A stretch of 63,916 nt of DNA from Ilyobacter polytropus (GCA_003246855.1 QKCP01000058.1:1-63916), one strand, 5' to 3'. Positions 16,930 to 27,027 are shown, counted from the stretch's first letter. The notes: a model not told the origin generated them from the sequence alone. Numbers and translations: made by a program.

Positions 16930-18222
16930 CTAATGTATTATGTCGAATACTCCGCCCTCTTTATCAGAGTGCACAGTTTCCCCGCTAGATATGTGTTTCC
17001 TCCCCTTAAAGTCACTTTCAGAAACCCGTGACATTATCCTGCAGTTCCTCTCTATTATCACAGATGAAGGTATGTGCGCGAATTTAGCTATAAGGTTTAG
17101 TCCAGAAAAAAGTTTTTCCGGTTCCTCCTTGTTTGGCGTATAATCCCTCCCCACACCTATTATGCAGTTTTCTCCCACAACGACCTTTTTATCGATTATA
17201 GCCCTGTCGATTACGCTGCCTTTTTTTATAATTGTATCGTTGAATATTACGGAGTTTTTAACCACTGCACCGTCCTCTATTACCACCCCAGGTGATATCA
17301 CCGAGTTTTCCACCACACCCTTTATTGTACATCCGTTGGAAACAAGGGAATCCTTAGCGCTTCCGGCATTCCTAAACTTTACCGGAGGCAGTGACTCACT
17401 TTTTGTATATATTTTAAAGTTTTCCTCGTGCAGGTCTGCCGGAGCATTTTCCAATGTGAGTTCTATATTGGACTTCCAGTACTCATCCAAGGTTCCCACA
17501 TCCCTCCAATATCCGTCAAATTTATATGCGTACACATTGGACTTACCTATAAGCTTCGGTATTATATCATTTCCAAAATCAGAATCCCCCTGTGGGCCGC
17601 AGTTTTCTATAAGTATATTTTTTAAAAACTCCGTATTAAATATATAGATCCCCATAGAAGCAAGGTTACTCTTTGGATTTTGTGGCTTCTCTTCAAAATC
17701 TACTATCTCATTTTTATCATTTACTGACAGTATCCCAAAGTTGTGAGCTATTGAGTAATCCACCTCTTTCACTGCTATCGTTACGTCTGCATTATTTTTT
17801 TCATGTTCAAGTATCATATAACGGTAGTTCATTTTGTATATGTGATCCCCAGCCAATACAAGAACATAGTCGGAATTCTGATCCACAACATAGCTTAGGT
17901 TTTGGTACACTGCGTTGGCTGTTCCCTTGTACCATCCGGTTTCACCCCTTTGATAAGGCGGGAGCATAGTCAACCCTCCACGTCCCCTGTCCAAATCCCA
18001 AGGCCTACCTATCCCTACATGATCGCTCAGAGACCTCGGCAGATACTGGGTAAGTATCCCCGTGGTGTATATCCCTGAATTTACGCAGTTACTCAGAACA
18101 AAATCTATTATTCTATACTTTCCAGCGAATGGAACCGCCGGTTTTGCCCGGTGCTTAGAGAGTATATCTAGCCTAGTGCCCGCACCACCAGCTAAAATCA
18201 AAGCTATTGTTTTTTTTGCCAT
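16930..18222 (-). CDS. glgC: glucose-1-phosphate adenylyltransferase
   Basis: 430 residues. The N-terminal [20 protein letters not shown] nucleotide motif, [12 protein letters not shown], a central [12 protein letters not shown] and a C-terminal left-handed beta-helix ([20 protein letters not shown]) are visible. AAGG lies before the ATG at 18222. It makes ADP-glucose for glycogen. glgA and glgB are not in the window. It starts 18 bases after the cheW stop, so it probably shares the chemotaxis message. Confidence 0.93.
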   Translation of the reverse strand: MAKKTIALILAGGAGTRLDILSKHRAKPAVPFAGKYRIIDFVLSNCVNSGIYTTGILTQYLPRSLSDHVGIGRPWDLDRGRGGLTMLPPYQRGETGWYKGTANAVYQNLSYVVDQNSDYVLVLAGDHIYKMNYRYMILEHEKNNADVTIAVKEVDYSIAHNFGILSVNDKNEIVDFEEKPQNPKSNLASMGIYIFNTEFLKNILIENCGPQGDSDFGNDIIPKLIGKSNVYAYKFDGYWRDVGTLDEYWKSNIELTLENAPADLHEENFKIYTKSESLPPVKFRNAGSAKDSLVSNGCTIKGVVENSVISPGVVIEDGAVVKNSVIFNDTIIKKGSVIDRAIIDKKVVVGENCIIGVGRDYTPNKEEPEKLFSGLNLIAKFAHIPSSVIIERNCRIMSRVSESDFKGRKHISSGETVHSDKEGGVFDIIH

Positions 18223-18240
18223 TCGTTGCACCTTCTCTTT

Positions 18241-18708
18241 CTATGATTGCCCCATAAGTTTATTTATATCTAGTATTCTAATAATACCCTCATCTACGGC
18301 TACCTGTCCAGTCAAATAATTATCTAAGTAGTCGCCACCCTCTACTTCTTTCACCTCATCATCCTTTATCCCATAAAGGCCCTTCACTTCATCAGTCGTT
18401 ATTCCAAACTGGGTATCCTCTACATCGACGACAACTATTACGCTGAATTTATTGTATTCTACAGGATCTAAATTAAGCCTTAGCCTAGTATCTATTATCT
18501 GTACTATGTCTCCCCTCAGGTTTATCACCCCTTTTATATAGTTGGGGACATTGGGGATCTTTGTTATAGACTGCATTCTTATTATCTCTTTTATGTTCGA
18601 CACCAATAAGGCATAATTTTTTTTGTCCAGAGTAAACACCAAGTACTGCTTACCCTCTTTTACTATACCAAGGACGTCCTCCATAAAATCATCTTTTTTC
18701 TCTTTCAT
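18241..18708 (-). CDS. cheW: chemotaxis coupling protein CheW
   Basis: 155 residues with a single CheW domain: [20 protein letters not shown], then [20 protein letters not shown], the most conserved part, and [12 protein letters not shown]. It links receptors to CheA. It lies 13 bases after the second chemoreceptor gene. A G-rich ribosome site precedes the ATG. Confidence 0.93.
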   Translation of the reverse strand: MKEKKDDFMEDVLGIVKEGKQYLVFTLDKKNYALLVSNIKEIIRMQSITKIPNVPNYIKGVINLRGDIVQIIDTRLRLNLDPVEYNKFSVIVVVDVEDTQFGITTDEVKGLYGIKDDEVKEVEGGDYLDNYLTGQVAVDEGIIRILDINKLMGQS

Positions 18709-18721
18709 CTAACCCCCCCAC

Positions 18722-20578
18722 CTATCTACCTTCGAAATAATCTATCATCTCTAAAAATCTTCCGGTCTCTTTAAATAGTTGGTCTACAAGTTTCGAGTTG
18801 CTTTCTGCAATCTGCACCGTTAACCTGCTGACTTTTTCTATCTCATCTATAGAATTTTTTATACGCTCTATCTCTATGTTTTGGTCACAAGACTTATTTT
18901 TCATAGACTCGATTATCTCTTCCACCTTTTTTATACCCAACAGCATATCTTCAAGCTTTAGAAGGGTGTCGTTTAGCGCACTTCTCTCCTCTTGTACCAC
19001 TCCTATATTATAGTTAATCTGAGATTTTATCTCTCTAGAAGCCTCGCTACTCTTAGCTGCCAAATTTCGTATCTCTGATGCTACAACAGCAAAACCCTTG
19101 CTCTGTTGTCCGGACTTAGCTGCTTCCACAGTGGCGTTCAGCGACAGCAGGTTGGTCTGAAAGGCTAGCTCGTCAATTATATCTAAAATGGTGTTTATCT
19201 TTTTAGAGCTCAAGCTTATTCCATCAATTGTATTTTTCAATCCGTGCGACATAGTTTCTATTTCGCTTATCATGTCCCCGGTGTTTTTAGTAACCTCTTT
19301 CAGCTTACCTATCTTTTCCGTATTCATTTTGTTTATACCTTTTATTCCATCACTTATCCTATAGGCATTTCTTATGGCGTTGGACTGTTCCAAAGTCTTA
19401 CTCTCAAATTTTTTGTTGGAAAAAAGTATATCCCTGGAAAAATCCGAGATGTAGTTGGTGGTATTTTTTATATTGTTTAATGTCTCCTCAAATTTTTCTA
19501 AGAACTTGTTCAAATTGGTTGCCAGCCCCCTAACATCAGGGCTACCTTTCACCTGAGTCCTTATTCTGAGGTTTCCTTTAGCCACACCTTCTAAATCCTC
19601 AACTATTTCCGATACCGGCTGTACCACCTCGTGCGCCACAGAAAAAGAAACTATTATCAAAAATAACACTATAACAATGAGCACTATCCCCAGAATTATA
19701 ACTGCCCTGTTGAGCAAAGTCAAAAATTTGTATGTATCCAAAATTCCTACTATAACCCAGCCATTTCTTAGCTTATGTATTATCATCCTTCCCTCGTCAC
19801 CGTAAAATTTATAATTTTCTATGATGTGCGAGTCCCCGGGTGCTATTTCTCTCATAGTTCTAATTAAAAGTGGGTCTTCCAAATCCAAGAAGTATTGTTC
19901 AGTTTCGCTCCTAGACATATATACGTAATCATAATCTTGGTTTAGCAGGAATATCCTTCCCTCTTTATAAAAACTCTGATTTTCCAAATCATTCCTTAGT
20001 CTTTCAAAGTCAAATGCTATCCCGTATGCTCCTACGAGCTCTTCTTCTATGTATAACTTTTCTAAACAGTATATTACAGACCTGTTCAAAATTTCTATGT
20101 ACTCTGGTTTTGTCCAGTAATTTATGGTTTTTATTGCAGGATCATTTAAAAACTTTTTTACTAAGGTGTCAGTTCTATCTCCACCGCCAAGTCTGGAATA
20201 TACCCCCAAACTCTTTTCATAGTTGAAGACGTGCTCCTTGCCAAAATACTCTGGCTTTAAGTAGAGGTATGCGGCCTCTAAATTATACTCCTTTGTAAGC
20301 AACTCCAGTTTATTTTTTATTAACGTATCGCCCTCGGATATTTTCCTGTCAAGGTCAAATTTCAAGAGCATGTTAAGCGCATCTAGATAATTCTGGATTC
20401 CCTGTATATCTTTCTCTATAGTATTTGAATAGTATTCAACAGAACTCAATACTTTCTCATTCATTGCCGTATTCAAATTATCCTTTGTAGTTCTAAACGA
20501 AATCAACACCAGTATTATCAAGGATATCACCGATACCCCTAAGAATCCAAACAATATCTTATAAGATACTTTTTTCAT
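18722..20578 (-). CDS. methyl-accepting chemotaxis protein (Cache-type)
   Basis: About 618 residues: transmembrane segment near 10-30, a periplasmic double-Cache-like domain to about 280, second membrane segment about 290-315, HAMP, then a cytoplasmic signalling hairpin with ELAFQTNLLSLNATVEAA and GFAVVASEIRNLAAKSS. The tip departs from consensus (LSLNATVEAAKSGQQSK). No C-terminal CheR-tethering pentapeptide. AGGAG precedes the ATG at 20578 by nine bases. It is about as long as, and clearly related to, the next receptor gene. Confidence 0.9.
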   Translation of the reverse strand: MKKVSYKILFGFLGVSVISLIILVLISFRTTKDNLNTAMNEKVLSSVEYYSNTIEKDIQGIQNYLDALNMLLKFDLDRKISEGDTLIKNKLELLTKEYNLEAAYLYLKPEYFGKEHVFNYEKSLGVYSRLGGGDRTDTLVKKFLNDPAIKTINYWTKPEYIEILNRSVIYCLEKLYIEEELVGAYGIAFDFERLRNDLENQSFYKEGRIFLLNQDYDYVYMSRSETEQYFLDLEDPLLIRTMREIAPGDSHIIENYKFYGDEGRMIIHKLRNGWVIVGILDTYKFLTLLNRAVIILGIVLIVIVLFLIIVSFSVAHEVVQPVSEIVEDLEGVAKGNLRIRTQVKGSPDVRGLATNLNKFLEKFEETLNNIKNTTNYISDFSRDILFSNKKFESKTLEQSNAIRNAYRISDGIKGINKMNTEKIGKLKEVTKNTGDMISEIETMSHGLKNTIDGISLSSKKINTILDIIDELAFQTNLLSLNATVEAAKSGQQSKGFAVVASEIRNLAAKSSEASREIKSQINYNIGVVQEERSALNDTLLKLEDMLLGIKKVEEIIESMKNKSCDQNIEIERIKNSIDEIEKVSRLTVQIAESNSKLVDQLFKETGRFLEMIDYFEGR

Positions 20579-20595
20579 GAACTCCAACTCCTAAC

Positions 20596-22476
20596 CTATT
20601 TTTCGGGATTCCTTTTTTCCGTTATCTTAAAGTAACTCACCATTTTCAAGAAGCTTTTTATCCTCTTATACAGTAGATGCATCGATGCAGATGTTTCTTC
20701 AGCTATGCTAGCATTTATCTGCGTTACTTCCTCTAAATCATTTACATTCTGATTGATTTGAGATATGCTCTTTTTCTGTGCCTCGGCACTTGCATTTATG
20801 TCATACACAACGTTGTTTATCTTCTCTATATCCTCAAATATTATTTCTAGATACCTTATGGTATCTTCTACTCTTCTTCTACCATCCTCTATGTTAGAAA
20901 CACTGTCCCTTATGAGATTTTTTATCTCCTTGGATGACCTGCTACTTATCCTTGATAGCTTCCTTATTTCCCCGGCAACCACGGCAAACCCTTTCCCCTT
21001 TTCACCGGCTCTGGCTGCTTCAACCGCAGCGTTTACAGCCAGCAAATTTGTTTGGAAAGCTATCCCGTCAATTATATCTATTACTGTTTTTATCCTGCTA
21101 GAATCGGTTATTATAGAATCTATGGACAACCTGAGTTCATTCGAGTACTTCGCTATGTTCTGTGCATTTCTCATGGTAGCCTTGACCATCTCTTTGGCCT
21201 CTTCCGTCTTGGCTGCGTTTTCAGTCACAGATAAGTTCATCTCTCTCATGCTTTCTGATGTTTCCTCCAGCGAAGCCGCTTGGAAACTTGTCTTTTTTGC
21301 AAGGTTCTGGTTGGAACTGTTTATCTCCTCTGCCGCAACCTCCATATTCCTTGCACCCTTTTCTATTTCAGATATCAGCTCCTCTAATCTTAACATAAAC
21401 TTATTAAAGCTATTTCCAAGTACCATCATCTCGTCCTTGCTTTTTACATCCGCCCTGATTCTGAGATCCCCTTCAGCAGCATGCTTAAGTTTATCTACGA
21501 AATCTTTTATCGGCCTGGCTATAGATACAGCTACTAAATTTGAGACAAAAATAGTTAATACTATCATAAAAAGAATGATTAGCAGTATATCCAACTGCAA
21601 GTTTCCCACCTTTTTACTGATGTCCCATTTTGTTGATATACCGAAAAGCATCCACCCGTTCCCAAGCTTATAGTATACCAAATTCTGGTCTTTCTCTGGC
21701 TTCAAAACATCTGATTTGATGGAGTTTTTTATAATGTTGCTAAAGTAATCCGCATCCCCATCCTGCACATCCTTCATATTTTCAGAAATATAAAAAGCAT
21801 TGGGATGATAAAGATAAAAAAGCTTCGAATCGATAAGACTTATATATGAGTCCTCTCCCAAATTTATAGCATCGAGCCTGCTTTTAATCCTACTGTAGTC
21901 TAGGTCACTACCTATAACGCCTAAAAAGTTCCCTTTTTTATCAAACAGGCTCCTTGAATAGGTTACTATTTTTTCTCCGAAATTTGGTGAATATACAGGT
22001 TCTGACCAATATTCTCCTGATTTTTCAGCATTTTCCCACCAATTTTGAGATTTTATATCCTTGAGATTTATGCTCAAATATTCTTTTCTATCCTTTGAGT
22101 AATAATAGCTAAATCCATTCGTATCTTTAGTGTCAAAATACACAAAAATATTGAAAATATCTCCGTCATCAGCCAGGTTTATCGCTATGTCAGAAAGTTC
22201 TTCTAAATAGGAAGATATCCCTCTTTCATTTTTTAAGTCTTCTACTGTGACTTTTTCCTCTATCATTTTTTTCAAAAATCTCAGTTTAGCTTCTACGCCT
22301 TTTATATTTTCTTCCATGCTTTCCCCCTCGCTGGAAACCATGGAAAACATTTTTTCCCTATACTCCTTTTCTATTGCCTGCCCGCTCTTCAAAAATAACA
22401 AAAAACCAACTAGCAGAGAAACCAGCAAAGAACTTATGATTATTCCGTAGCTTATCTTATAAGATATCTTTTTCAT
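20596..22476 (-). CDS. methyl-accepting chemotaxis protein (Cache-type)
   Basis: 626 residues with the same plan as its neighbour: membrane segment 8-30, periplasmic sensor with YWSEPVYSPNFGEKIVTYSR (Cache motif), second membrane segment about 285-310, HAMP, and signalling tip IAFQTNLLAVNAAVEAARAG with GFAVVAGEIRKLSRISS. The Cache segment suggests a small organic ligand such as an amino or carboxylic acid. GGGAGG precedes the ATG. Confidence 0.92.
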   Translation of the reverse strand: MKKISYKISYGIIISSLLVSLLVGFLLFLKSGQAIEKEYREKMFSMVSSEGESMEENIKGVEAKLRFLKKMIEEKVTVEDLKNERGISSYLEELSDIAINLADDGDIFNIFVYFDTKDTNGFSYYYSKDRKEYLSINLKDIKSQNWWENAEKSGEYWSEPVYSPNFGEKIVTYSRSLFDKKGNFLGVIGSDLDYSRIKSRLDAINLGEDSYISLIDSKLFYLYHPNAFYISENMKDVQDGDADYFSNIIKNSIKSDVLKPEKDQNLVYYKLGNGWMLFGISTKWDISKKVGNLQLDILLIILFMIVLTIFVSNLVAVSIARPIKDFVDKLKHAAEGDLRIRADVKSKDEMMVLGNSFNKFMLRLEELISEIEKGARNMEVAAEEINSSNQNLAKKTSFQAASLEETSESMREMNLSVTENAAKTEEAKEMVKATMRNAQNIAKYSNELRLSIDSIITDSSRIKTVIDIIDGIAFQTNLLAVNAAVEAARAGEKGKGFAVVAGEIRKLSRISSRSSKEIKNLIRDSVSNIEDGRRRVEDTIRYLEIIFEDIEKINNVVYDINASAEAQKKSISQINQNVNDLEEVTQINASIAEETSASMHLLYKRIKSFLKMVSYFKITEKRNPEK

Positions 22477-22485
22477 TGTGCCTCC

Positions 22486-23277
22486 CTAGCTTTTAAAGCT
22501 CTCCAAAAGTTGTACCGCATATATATCACTGTTTTTGAAATTGTCTATGATTTTATAATCCTTGACAACGTTTCTTATCTCAAAAAGCTCTTGATAAACC
22601 TCTCTTACATTCTCCCTGTGTATCTCTAAATTTATGTAAAATTCGTTCATTGTCTCATACTGCCCTTCACTAAAAACCCCTTTTAGGGTGAAATATGGTA
22701 TGCTTATGTTGGAGAAAAGGTTCAATATCTCGTTCTTGTTGAGTTTGGAAGAATAGTTTAGTATAATTCTACCATCTTTTTCCAAAAATTCCACCTTTCC
22801 GCTTAACTCTAGAACTTTAAGGACCTTATCCCTGACCTTAAAGTTGTAGAGCTCAAAGTCGTAGTTGTTCTCCATGACCTTTTCCAATTCCATTTGCAAC
22901 TCTGTCAATACTCTGCCCTTCTCTTGCAGTTCTTCACTGTTACCCTCTTCTATATCCAAACCGCCTTCGTACTTTTCCTTTTGAATTTTTAGGTACTTTT
23001 CGATTGTATCCAGGGCTTTAACTGTTTTTTCTCTCAACTTGTCGTTTATCTCCATACCTTTGCTGTTTACGTCTATAAAAATATCTTTTATCCCCATAAC
23101 AAAATCAGAGTTCGACTTTATGCCCAGCATCGAACTGGCCACCTCCAGATTCTTCAGCTTTTTTATAAACTCGTACAGGTCGTCTCCAGCACTGCTTATC
23201 TTTTCAAATAAGGATTGGGCTTCAGCTATCTCTTTTATTGTATCCTCAAAGTAAAGTTCTAAAAGTTCATTTTGCAT
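22486..23277 (-). CDS. CheA-adjacent protein with a phosphotransfer-like domain lacking the histidine
   Basis: 263 residues. The first 70 (FEDTIKEIAEAQSLFEKI, then FIKKLKNLEVASSMLGIKSN) line up with the HPt domain of the neighbouring CheA. Where CheA has YLHTLKG, this protein has FIKKLKN, so the phosphorylated His is Lys and the Gly is Asn. The remainder is a coiled helix and a mixed alpha/beta part of unknown type. The first 19 bases overlap the cheA 3' end, which implies translational coupling. The alignment is by eye; it may instead be an unrelated helical adaptor. Confidence 0.55.
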   Translation of the reverse strand: MQNELLELYFEDTIKEIAEAQSLFEKISSAGDDLYEFIKKLKNLEVASSMLGIKSNSDFVMGIKDIFIDVNSKGMEINDKLREKTVKALDTIEKYLKIQKEKYEGGLDIEEGNSEELQEKGRVLTELQMELEKVMENNYDFELYNFKVRDKVLKVLELSGKVEFLEKDGRIILNYSSKLNKNEILNLFSNISIPYFTLKGVFSEGQYETMNEFYINLEIHRENVREVYQELFEIRNVVKDYKIIDNFKNSDIYAVQLLESFKS

Positions 23278-25088
23278 AGCGCTCCCCCTTTCCCCTGTTC
23301 GACTAAGTATTCATAGAGTTTTCTCGGATCCATTATAAATGCTATGTCGCCGTTACCCAAGATCGTTGCACCTATGAATTTTCTTGCCTGCTCATAACTC
23401 AGATCCATTTTCTTTATTACAACCTGTTCTATATCCACTATCTCATCTATCAATATGCCAAACTCAATACCTGCAGCCTGCACTATTACGGTTATCGCTT
23501 TAAACGGATCCTCAACAGCGTTTTCAACGTTGAATATTTCATGCAGCCTGACCAAGGGATAATGCTCACCCCTATGTACTACGTACTCGTCTTTGTGACT
23601 AAGCAGCAGGTTTTCACTCTCGAGCTGCATGGTCTCAGATACAGATAGTATGGGCAGTACGTACATGTACGACCCAACTTTTACTGTTAGCCCGTCTAGT
23701 ATTGATATGGTGAGAGGCATTATTAGCTTTATAGAAGTATACTTGTCCTTTTCACTTTTTATCTCTATCCTTCCGGAAAGGTCCTGCACCTGCTTGCTAA
23801 CTATATCTAAGCCTACACCTCTCCCCGAAACTTCAGTGGCCTCTTCCTTGGTACTAAATCCCATGCTGAATATATAGGAAAAAAGCTCCTCCTCGCTCAA
23901 AATCTGCCAGTCCTCAACCAGATTTTCTTTTTTTATCTTCTGCAATATCTTTTCAGTATCTATACCTTTGCCGTCGTCATACACCTCGATTACCACTTCC
24001 CCCTCCTCATAGTAAGCTGAGATACTTATTTTCCCCTTCTCGCTCTTACCTTTGTTTTTTCTCTCTTCATGGTCCTCTATCCCGTGGTCTATTGAGTTTC
24101 TTATCATGTGACTTATCGGGTCCATTAACTTTTCCAATATAGACTTATCTATCTCAGTTTTTTCTCCCCTTATCTCAAAATCAACTTTTTTCCCTAAATT
24201 TCTGCTGACGTTTCTAACTAGTCTTTCAAATTGAAAAAACATGGCATTTACAGGCAGCATCCTTATTGAGAATATATCCGTTTGCAGCTTCTTTATTACT
24301 TTTTGGAGCTGACCAACCAGCTCTTCGAAATCATCCTGCCTGTCTTGCGAAAGTTCGTTTTTAAAAAACTTAAGGCTAGAATGGGTGCTTATGAGCTCCC
24401 CTATATTGCCGAGCAAACTGTCCAACCTCTTGGTTTTTACCTTTATGCTCTCTAAGCCTTTGAACTCAACGTCAGCTTGGGGCTTTTTTTGGCTTTCGGC
24501 CTCCTTTTCCCCCACGGCTTTAAGCTCAAAATATTTGCTAGGAAGGTAGTTTTCTATATTCTTTTCAAACTCTGCCCTGTCACTTATCTCAATTAAAAAA
24601 CTGAGCTTTATGGAGAGGCTTTCAGGCTCTAGATCGTTGAAGTCAGGAATGTATAAAAATTCCTGCCCTTTTAATTTTGAAAGCATGGATAAAGCCTGAT
24701 TAAACTCCTCTAGATCCATAGACGCACTGGTACTATTTTTGAAGTCCACTATAAGCTCAAACACATTTGGTTCAGACTTTTCAGCAAGTGGCTGGAAGAG
24801 GTTATCCTCGTTAATGTTCTCCACCACTTCCAGTATCTCCGATATCAAGGATAGTTTGTCTGCCTCGTTTAGCCACCTCTGCTCTAATGAATGGAAAAGC
24901 TCCGATTTGTCCTTCATGTTGTACGTCAAAAAATCCCCCTTTAGAGTGTGGAGGTATCTTTTGATATTTTTTTCCAGTTCCTCGTTCTGTTTCTTCTCGT
25001 AGCTTATAAGATCTACTTCCAGTTTGTTTTTTATCTCTTTTACCTCTTCGATAAAAATCTCCCTGAATTCACTTTTATTTATATCCAT
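23259..25088 (-). CDS. cheA: chemotaxis histidine kinase CheA
   Basis: 609 residues. HPt domain with RYLHTLKGDF, His at about 47; a diverged P2-like part to about 200; dimerisation P3 from about 215; kinase P4 with MIRNSIDHGIEDHEERKNKG, DDGKGID and GRGVGLDIV; CheW-like P5 to the end. AAGGAG lies before the ATG. First gene of the chemotaxis run. No cheY, cheR, cheB or cheD is in the window. Confidence 0.95.
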   Translation of the reverse strand: MDINKSEFREIFIEEVKEIKNKLEVDLISYEKKQNEELEKNIKRYLHTLKGDFLTYNMKDKSELFHSLEQRWLNEADKLSLISEILEVVENINEDNLFQPLAEKSEPNVFELIVDFKNSTSASMDLEEFNQALSMLSKLKGQEFLYIPDFNDLEPESLSIKLSFLIEISDRAEFEKNIENYLPSKYFELKAVGEKEAESQKKPQADVEFKGLESIKVKTKRLDSLLGNIGELISTHSSLKFFKNELSQDRQDDFEELVGQLQKVIKKLQTDIFSIRMLPVNAMFFQFERLVRNVSRNLGKKVDFEIRGEKTEIDKSILEKLMDPISHMIRNSIDHGIEDHEERKNKGKSEKGKISISAYYEEGEVVIEVYDDGKGIDTEKILQKIKKENLVEDWQILSEEELFSYIFSMGFSTKEEATEVSGRGVGLDIVSKQVQDLSGRIEIKSEKDKYTSIKLIMPLTISILDGLTVKVGSYMYVLPILSVSETMQLESENLLLSHKDEYVVHRGEHYPLVRLHEIFNVENAVEDPFKAITVIVQAAGIEFGILIDEIVDIEQVVIKKMDLSYEQARKFIGATILGNGDIAFIMDPRKLYEYLVEQGKGGALCKMNF

Positions 25089-25171
25089 ATGCCTGCTTCT
25101 CCTTATAACAGTCTATACTTCATGTTCCTAATTAATTTATACCCGTAGCCCCTTTTTTTCCTCTTAGGTTG

Positions 25172-25200
25172 TTGTAAATTTAAACATTTAATGATAAAAT
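25172..25200 (+). promoter_or_regulatory. promoter of trpS
   Basis: TTGTAA, 17 bases, TAAAAT with TGA before the -10. Base for base it is much like the promoter at 27790-27818. Confidence 0.65.
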
Positions 25201-25231
25201 GAATAAAACTTTACTTGGAGGGGAAAAAATA

Positions 25232-26209
25232 ATGAAAAGAAGCTTATCGGGAATTCAACCGAGCGGTATTTTACATCTGGGCAACTATTTCGGTGCTATA
25301 AAACAGTTCATAGAAACTCAACATGAATTTGAAGGATTCTATTTTATTGCCGACTATCATTCCCTTACATCTTCACCAAACCCTGAAGATCTGAAAAAAA
25401 ATTCATATAATATAGTTTTGGACTACCTTGCCCTGGGTCTAGACCCGGAAAAGTCAACCATATTTTTGCAGTCGGACGTCCCTGAGCACACGGAGTTAGC
25501 TTGGATTTTAATGAACGTAACCCCTGTGGCTCTCCTTGAAAGGGCTCATTCCTACAAGGACAAAGTGGCTAAGGGTATTGCTCCTAACCAAGGACTTTTT
25601 ACCTATCCCGTGTTAATGGCCGCAGACATCCTTATGTACGATGCCGATGTGGTGCCTGTCGGAAAAGATCAAAAACAGCACCTCGAGATGACTAGAGATA
25701 TCGCTATAAAATTCAACCAGACCTACGGAAAAGAGTTTTTTAAGCTGCCTGATCCGGTAATAAGGGAGTCACTTGCGGTTGTACCTGGTACAGACGGACA
25801 AAAGATGAGCAAGTCATATAACAATACGATTGAGATGTTCGCTTCCAAGAAAATCTTGAAAAAACAGGTCATGAGCGTAGTCACCGACTCCACCCCACTT
25901 GAGGAACCAAAGGATCCGAACAACAATATAATGCAACTGTACAAACTCTTCGCTTCTGCTGAAAAGGCGGAAGAAATGAAGCAAAACTTCCTGAACGGCG
26001 GATACGGATACGGCCACGCAAAAAAAGAATTGCTGGAGGTCATCCTAGAATACTTCGCCGAAGCCAGAGCAAAAAGAGAAGAGCTGGAAAAACATCCTGA
26101 GTACGTTGAAAAAATATTAAAGCAAGGCGCTGAAAAGGCTAGGTCGATCGCCATTGAAAAAATGAAGGAGATCAAAAAAGCTGTTGGACTTTTGGGTAAT
26201 ATCTATTAA
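25232..26209 (+). CDS. trpS: tryptophanyl-tRNA synthetase
   Basis: 325 residues. SGIQPSGILHLGNYFGAI contains the HIGH-equivalent motif, QSDVPEHTELAWIL and GKDQKQHLEMTRDIA are typical of TrpRS, and GQKMSKSYNN is the KMSKS loop. The ATG at 25232 follows GGAGGGG; the ATG 33 bases upstream overlaps the promoter. Charges tRNA-Trp. It has its own promoter and terminator and no leader-peptide attenuator of its own. Confidence 0.95.
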   Translation: MKRSLSGIQPSGILHLGNYFGAIKQFIETQHEFEGFYFIADYHSLTSSPNPEDLKKNSYNIVLDYLALGLDPEKSTIFLQSDVPEHTELAWILMNVTPVALLERAHSYKDKVAKGIAPNQGLFTYPVLMAADILMYDADVVPVGKDQKQHLEMTRDIAIKFNQTYGKEFFKLPDPVIRESLAVVPGTDGQKMSKSYNNTIEMFASKKILKKQVMSVVTDSTPLEEPKDPNNNIMQLYKLFASAEKAEEMKQNFLNGGYGYGHAKKELLEVILEYFAEARAKREELEKHPEYVEKILKQGAEKARSIAIEKMKEIKKAVGLLGNIY

Positions 26210-26215
26210 AATAAC

Positions 26216-26248
26216 CTTCGGGGGGCATAGGCTCCCCGATTATTTTTT
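26216..26248 (+). terminator. terminator of trpS
   Basis: Six-bp stem TCGGGG/CCCCGA with a ten-base loop, followed by TTATTTTTT, right after the trpS stop. Confidence 0.7.
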
Positions 26249-26385
26249 ATAAGAGTAAATTTTATGTCGGCTACACTTATCACCGGGCATTCTTGGCTAA
26301 GTGTAAAGTTCCTCACTACCTATTATATACTTTTTCACCAGATATTCAACCTCCAATAGAAATTTTCACCATATTCCCCCTATAT

Positions 26386-26416
26386 TTTTCAAATTTTAGG
26401 CTAAAATTTGAAAAAG
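26386..26416. repeat. 15-bp palindrome overlapping a terminator
   Basis: Two 15-base arms (26386-26400 and 26402-26416) pair perfectly around one central base. The last five A are also the first arm of the next hairpin, so the two structures exclude each other. Possibly a tandem terminator for trpS read-through. Confidence 0.55.
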
Positions 26417-26439
26417 CTGCCATTTTTGGCAGCTTTTTA
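26412..26439. terminator. bidirectional terminator
   Basis: Twelve-bp stem AAAAAGCTGCCA/TGGCAGCTTTTT with a four-base loop. It ends the minus-strand lipoprotein unit at 26440 and has T-runs on both strands. Confidence 0.8.
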
Positions 26440-27027
26440 TCAGTCGAAATTCACTTCGACAAGTTCGTCCGAGTATATAAAATCATAAGGCAGTACTAAG
26501 AGTCCTCTGTCTGAATCCAAATCAAGTTTTCCTCCAAGCTCCTGGGCGGTTCTGTAAAAACTATACCAGACAAACTGTGAACAATAAAGGTGTTCCTCAT
26601 TTTTCTTATTCAGGCTAACAAGATATTTTTTCCACTTTAACTCATCCATGTTTTTCAAAAATGCATCCTCGAAATCTTTGTCAAACCCCTTGTACCTCAA
26701 TACCATTATGTTTCTCTCTTCAGCCAGCCAGTATTTTGTGCCCACCTCATAGTATCCTACTCCTATTTTTGGATAGTCTCCTATCACACCGTCTTCTACA
26801 ACAAGAGCCGCATGCCCAAACCAGGCCCTGACGTCATTGAACATTTTATCCTTTACAACTATATCTCCAACCCTAAGTTTATCTAGGTTTTTCAATACCA
26901 CTTCAACACTGTACCATTTTCTGTTTGGCGGGAGTTTTGTGCAACCCATAAGCAGGAGAACTAAAAAAACTGCTATGAAATTTATTTTCCTATTTAAAAT
27001 AGATAAATGCCCCATTTCTTCCCGCAT
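26440..27027 (-). CDS. lipoprotein with YiiX/NlpC-P60-like cysteine hydrolase fold
   Basis: 195 residues. A hydrophobic N-terminus ends in the lipobox LLMGC, so the protein is lipid-anchored. LRVGDIVVKD, WFGHAALVVEDG (His) and LYCSQFVWYSF (Cys) match permuted papain-like YiiX/DUF830 proteins, which cleave amide bonds in the envelope. It overlaps pgeF by 38 bases; AAGGA precedes the chosen ATG, though the Met four codons on is possible. The neighbour also concerns peptidoglycan, which supports a cell-wall role. Confidence 0.68.
   Translation of the reverse strand: MREEMGHLSILNRKINFIAVFLVLLLMGCTKLPPNRKWYSVEVVLKNLDKLRVGDIVVKDKMFNDVRAWFGHAALVVEDGVIGDYPKIGVGYYEVGTKYWLAEERNIMVLRYKGFDKDFEDAFLKNMDELKWKKYLVSLNKKNEEHLYCSQFVWYSFYRTAQELGGKLDLDSDRGLLVLPYDFIYSDELVEVNFD

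Noticed and set aside
20765-21673. Open plus-strand frame of 302 codons inside the second chemoreceptor
   Set aside because: It is antisense to a well-supported receptor gene, has no ribosome site, and its composition mirrors the codons on the other strand.
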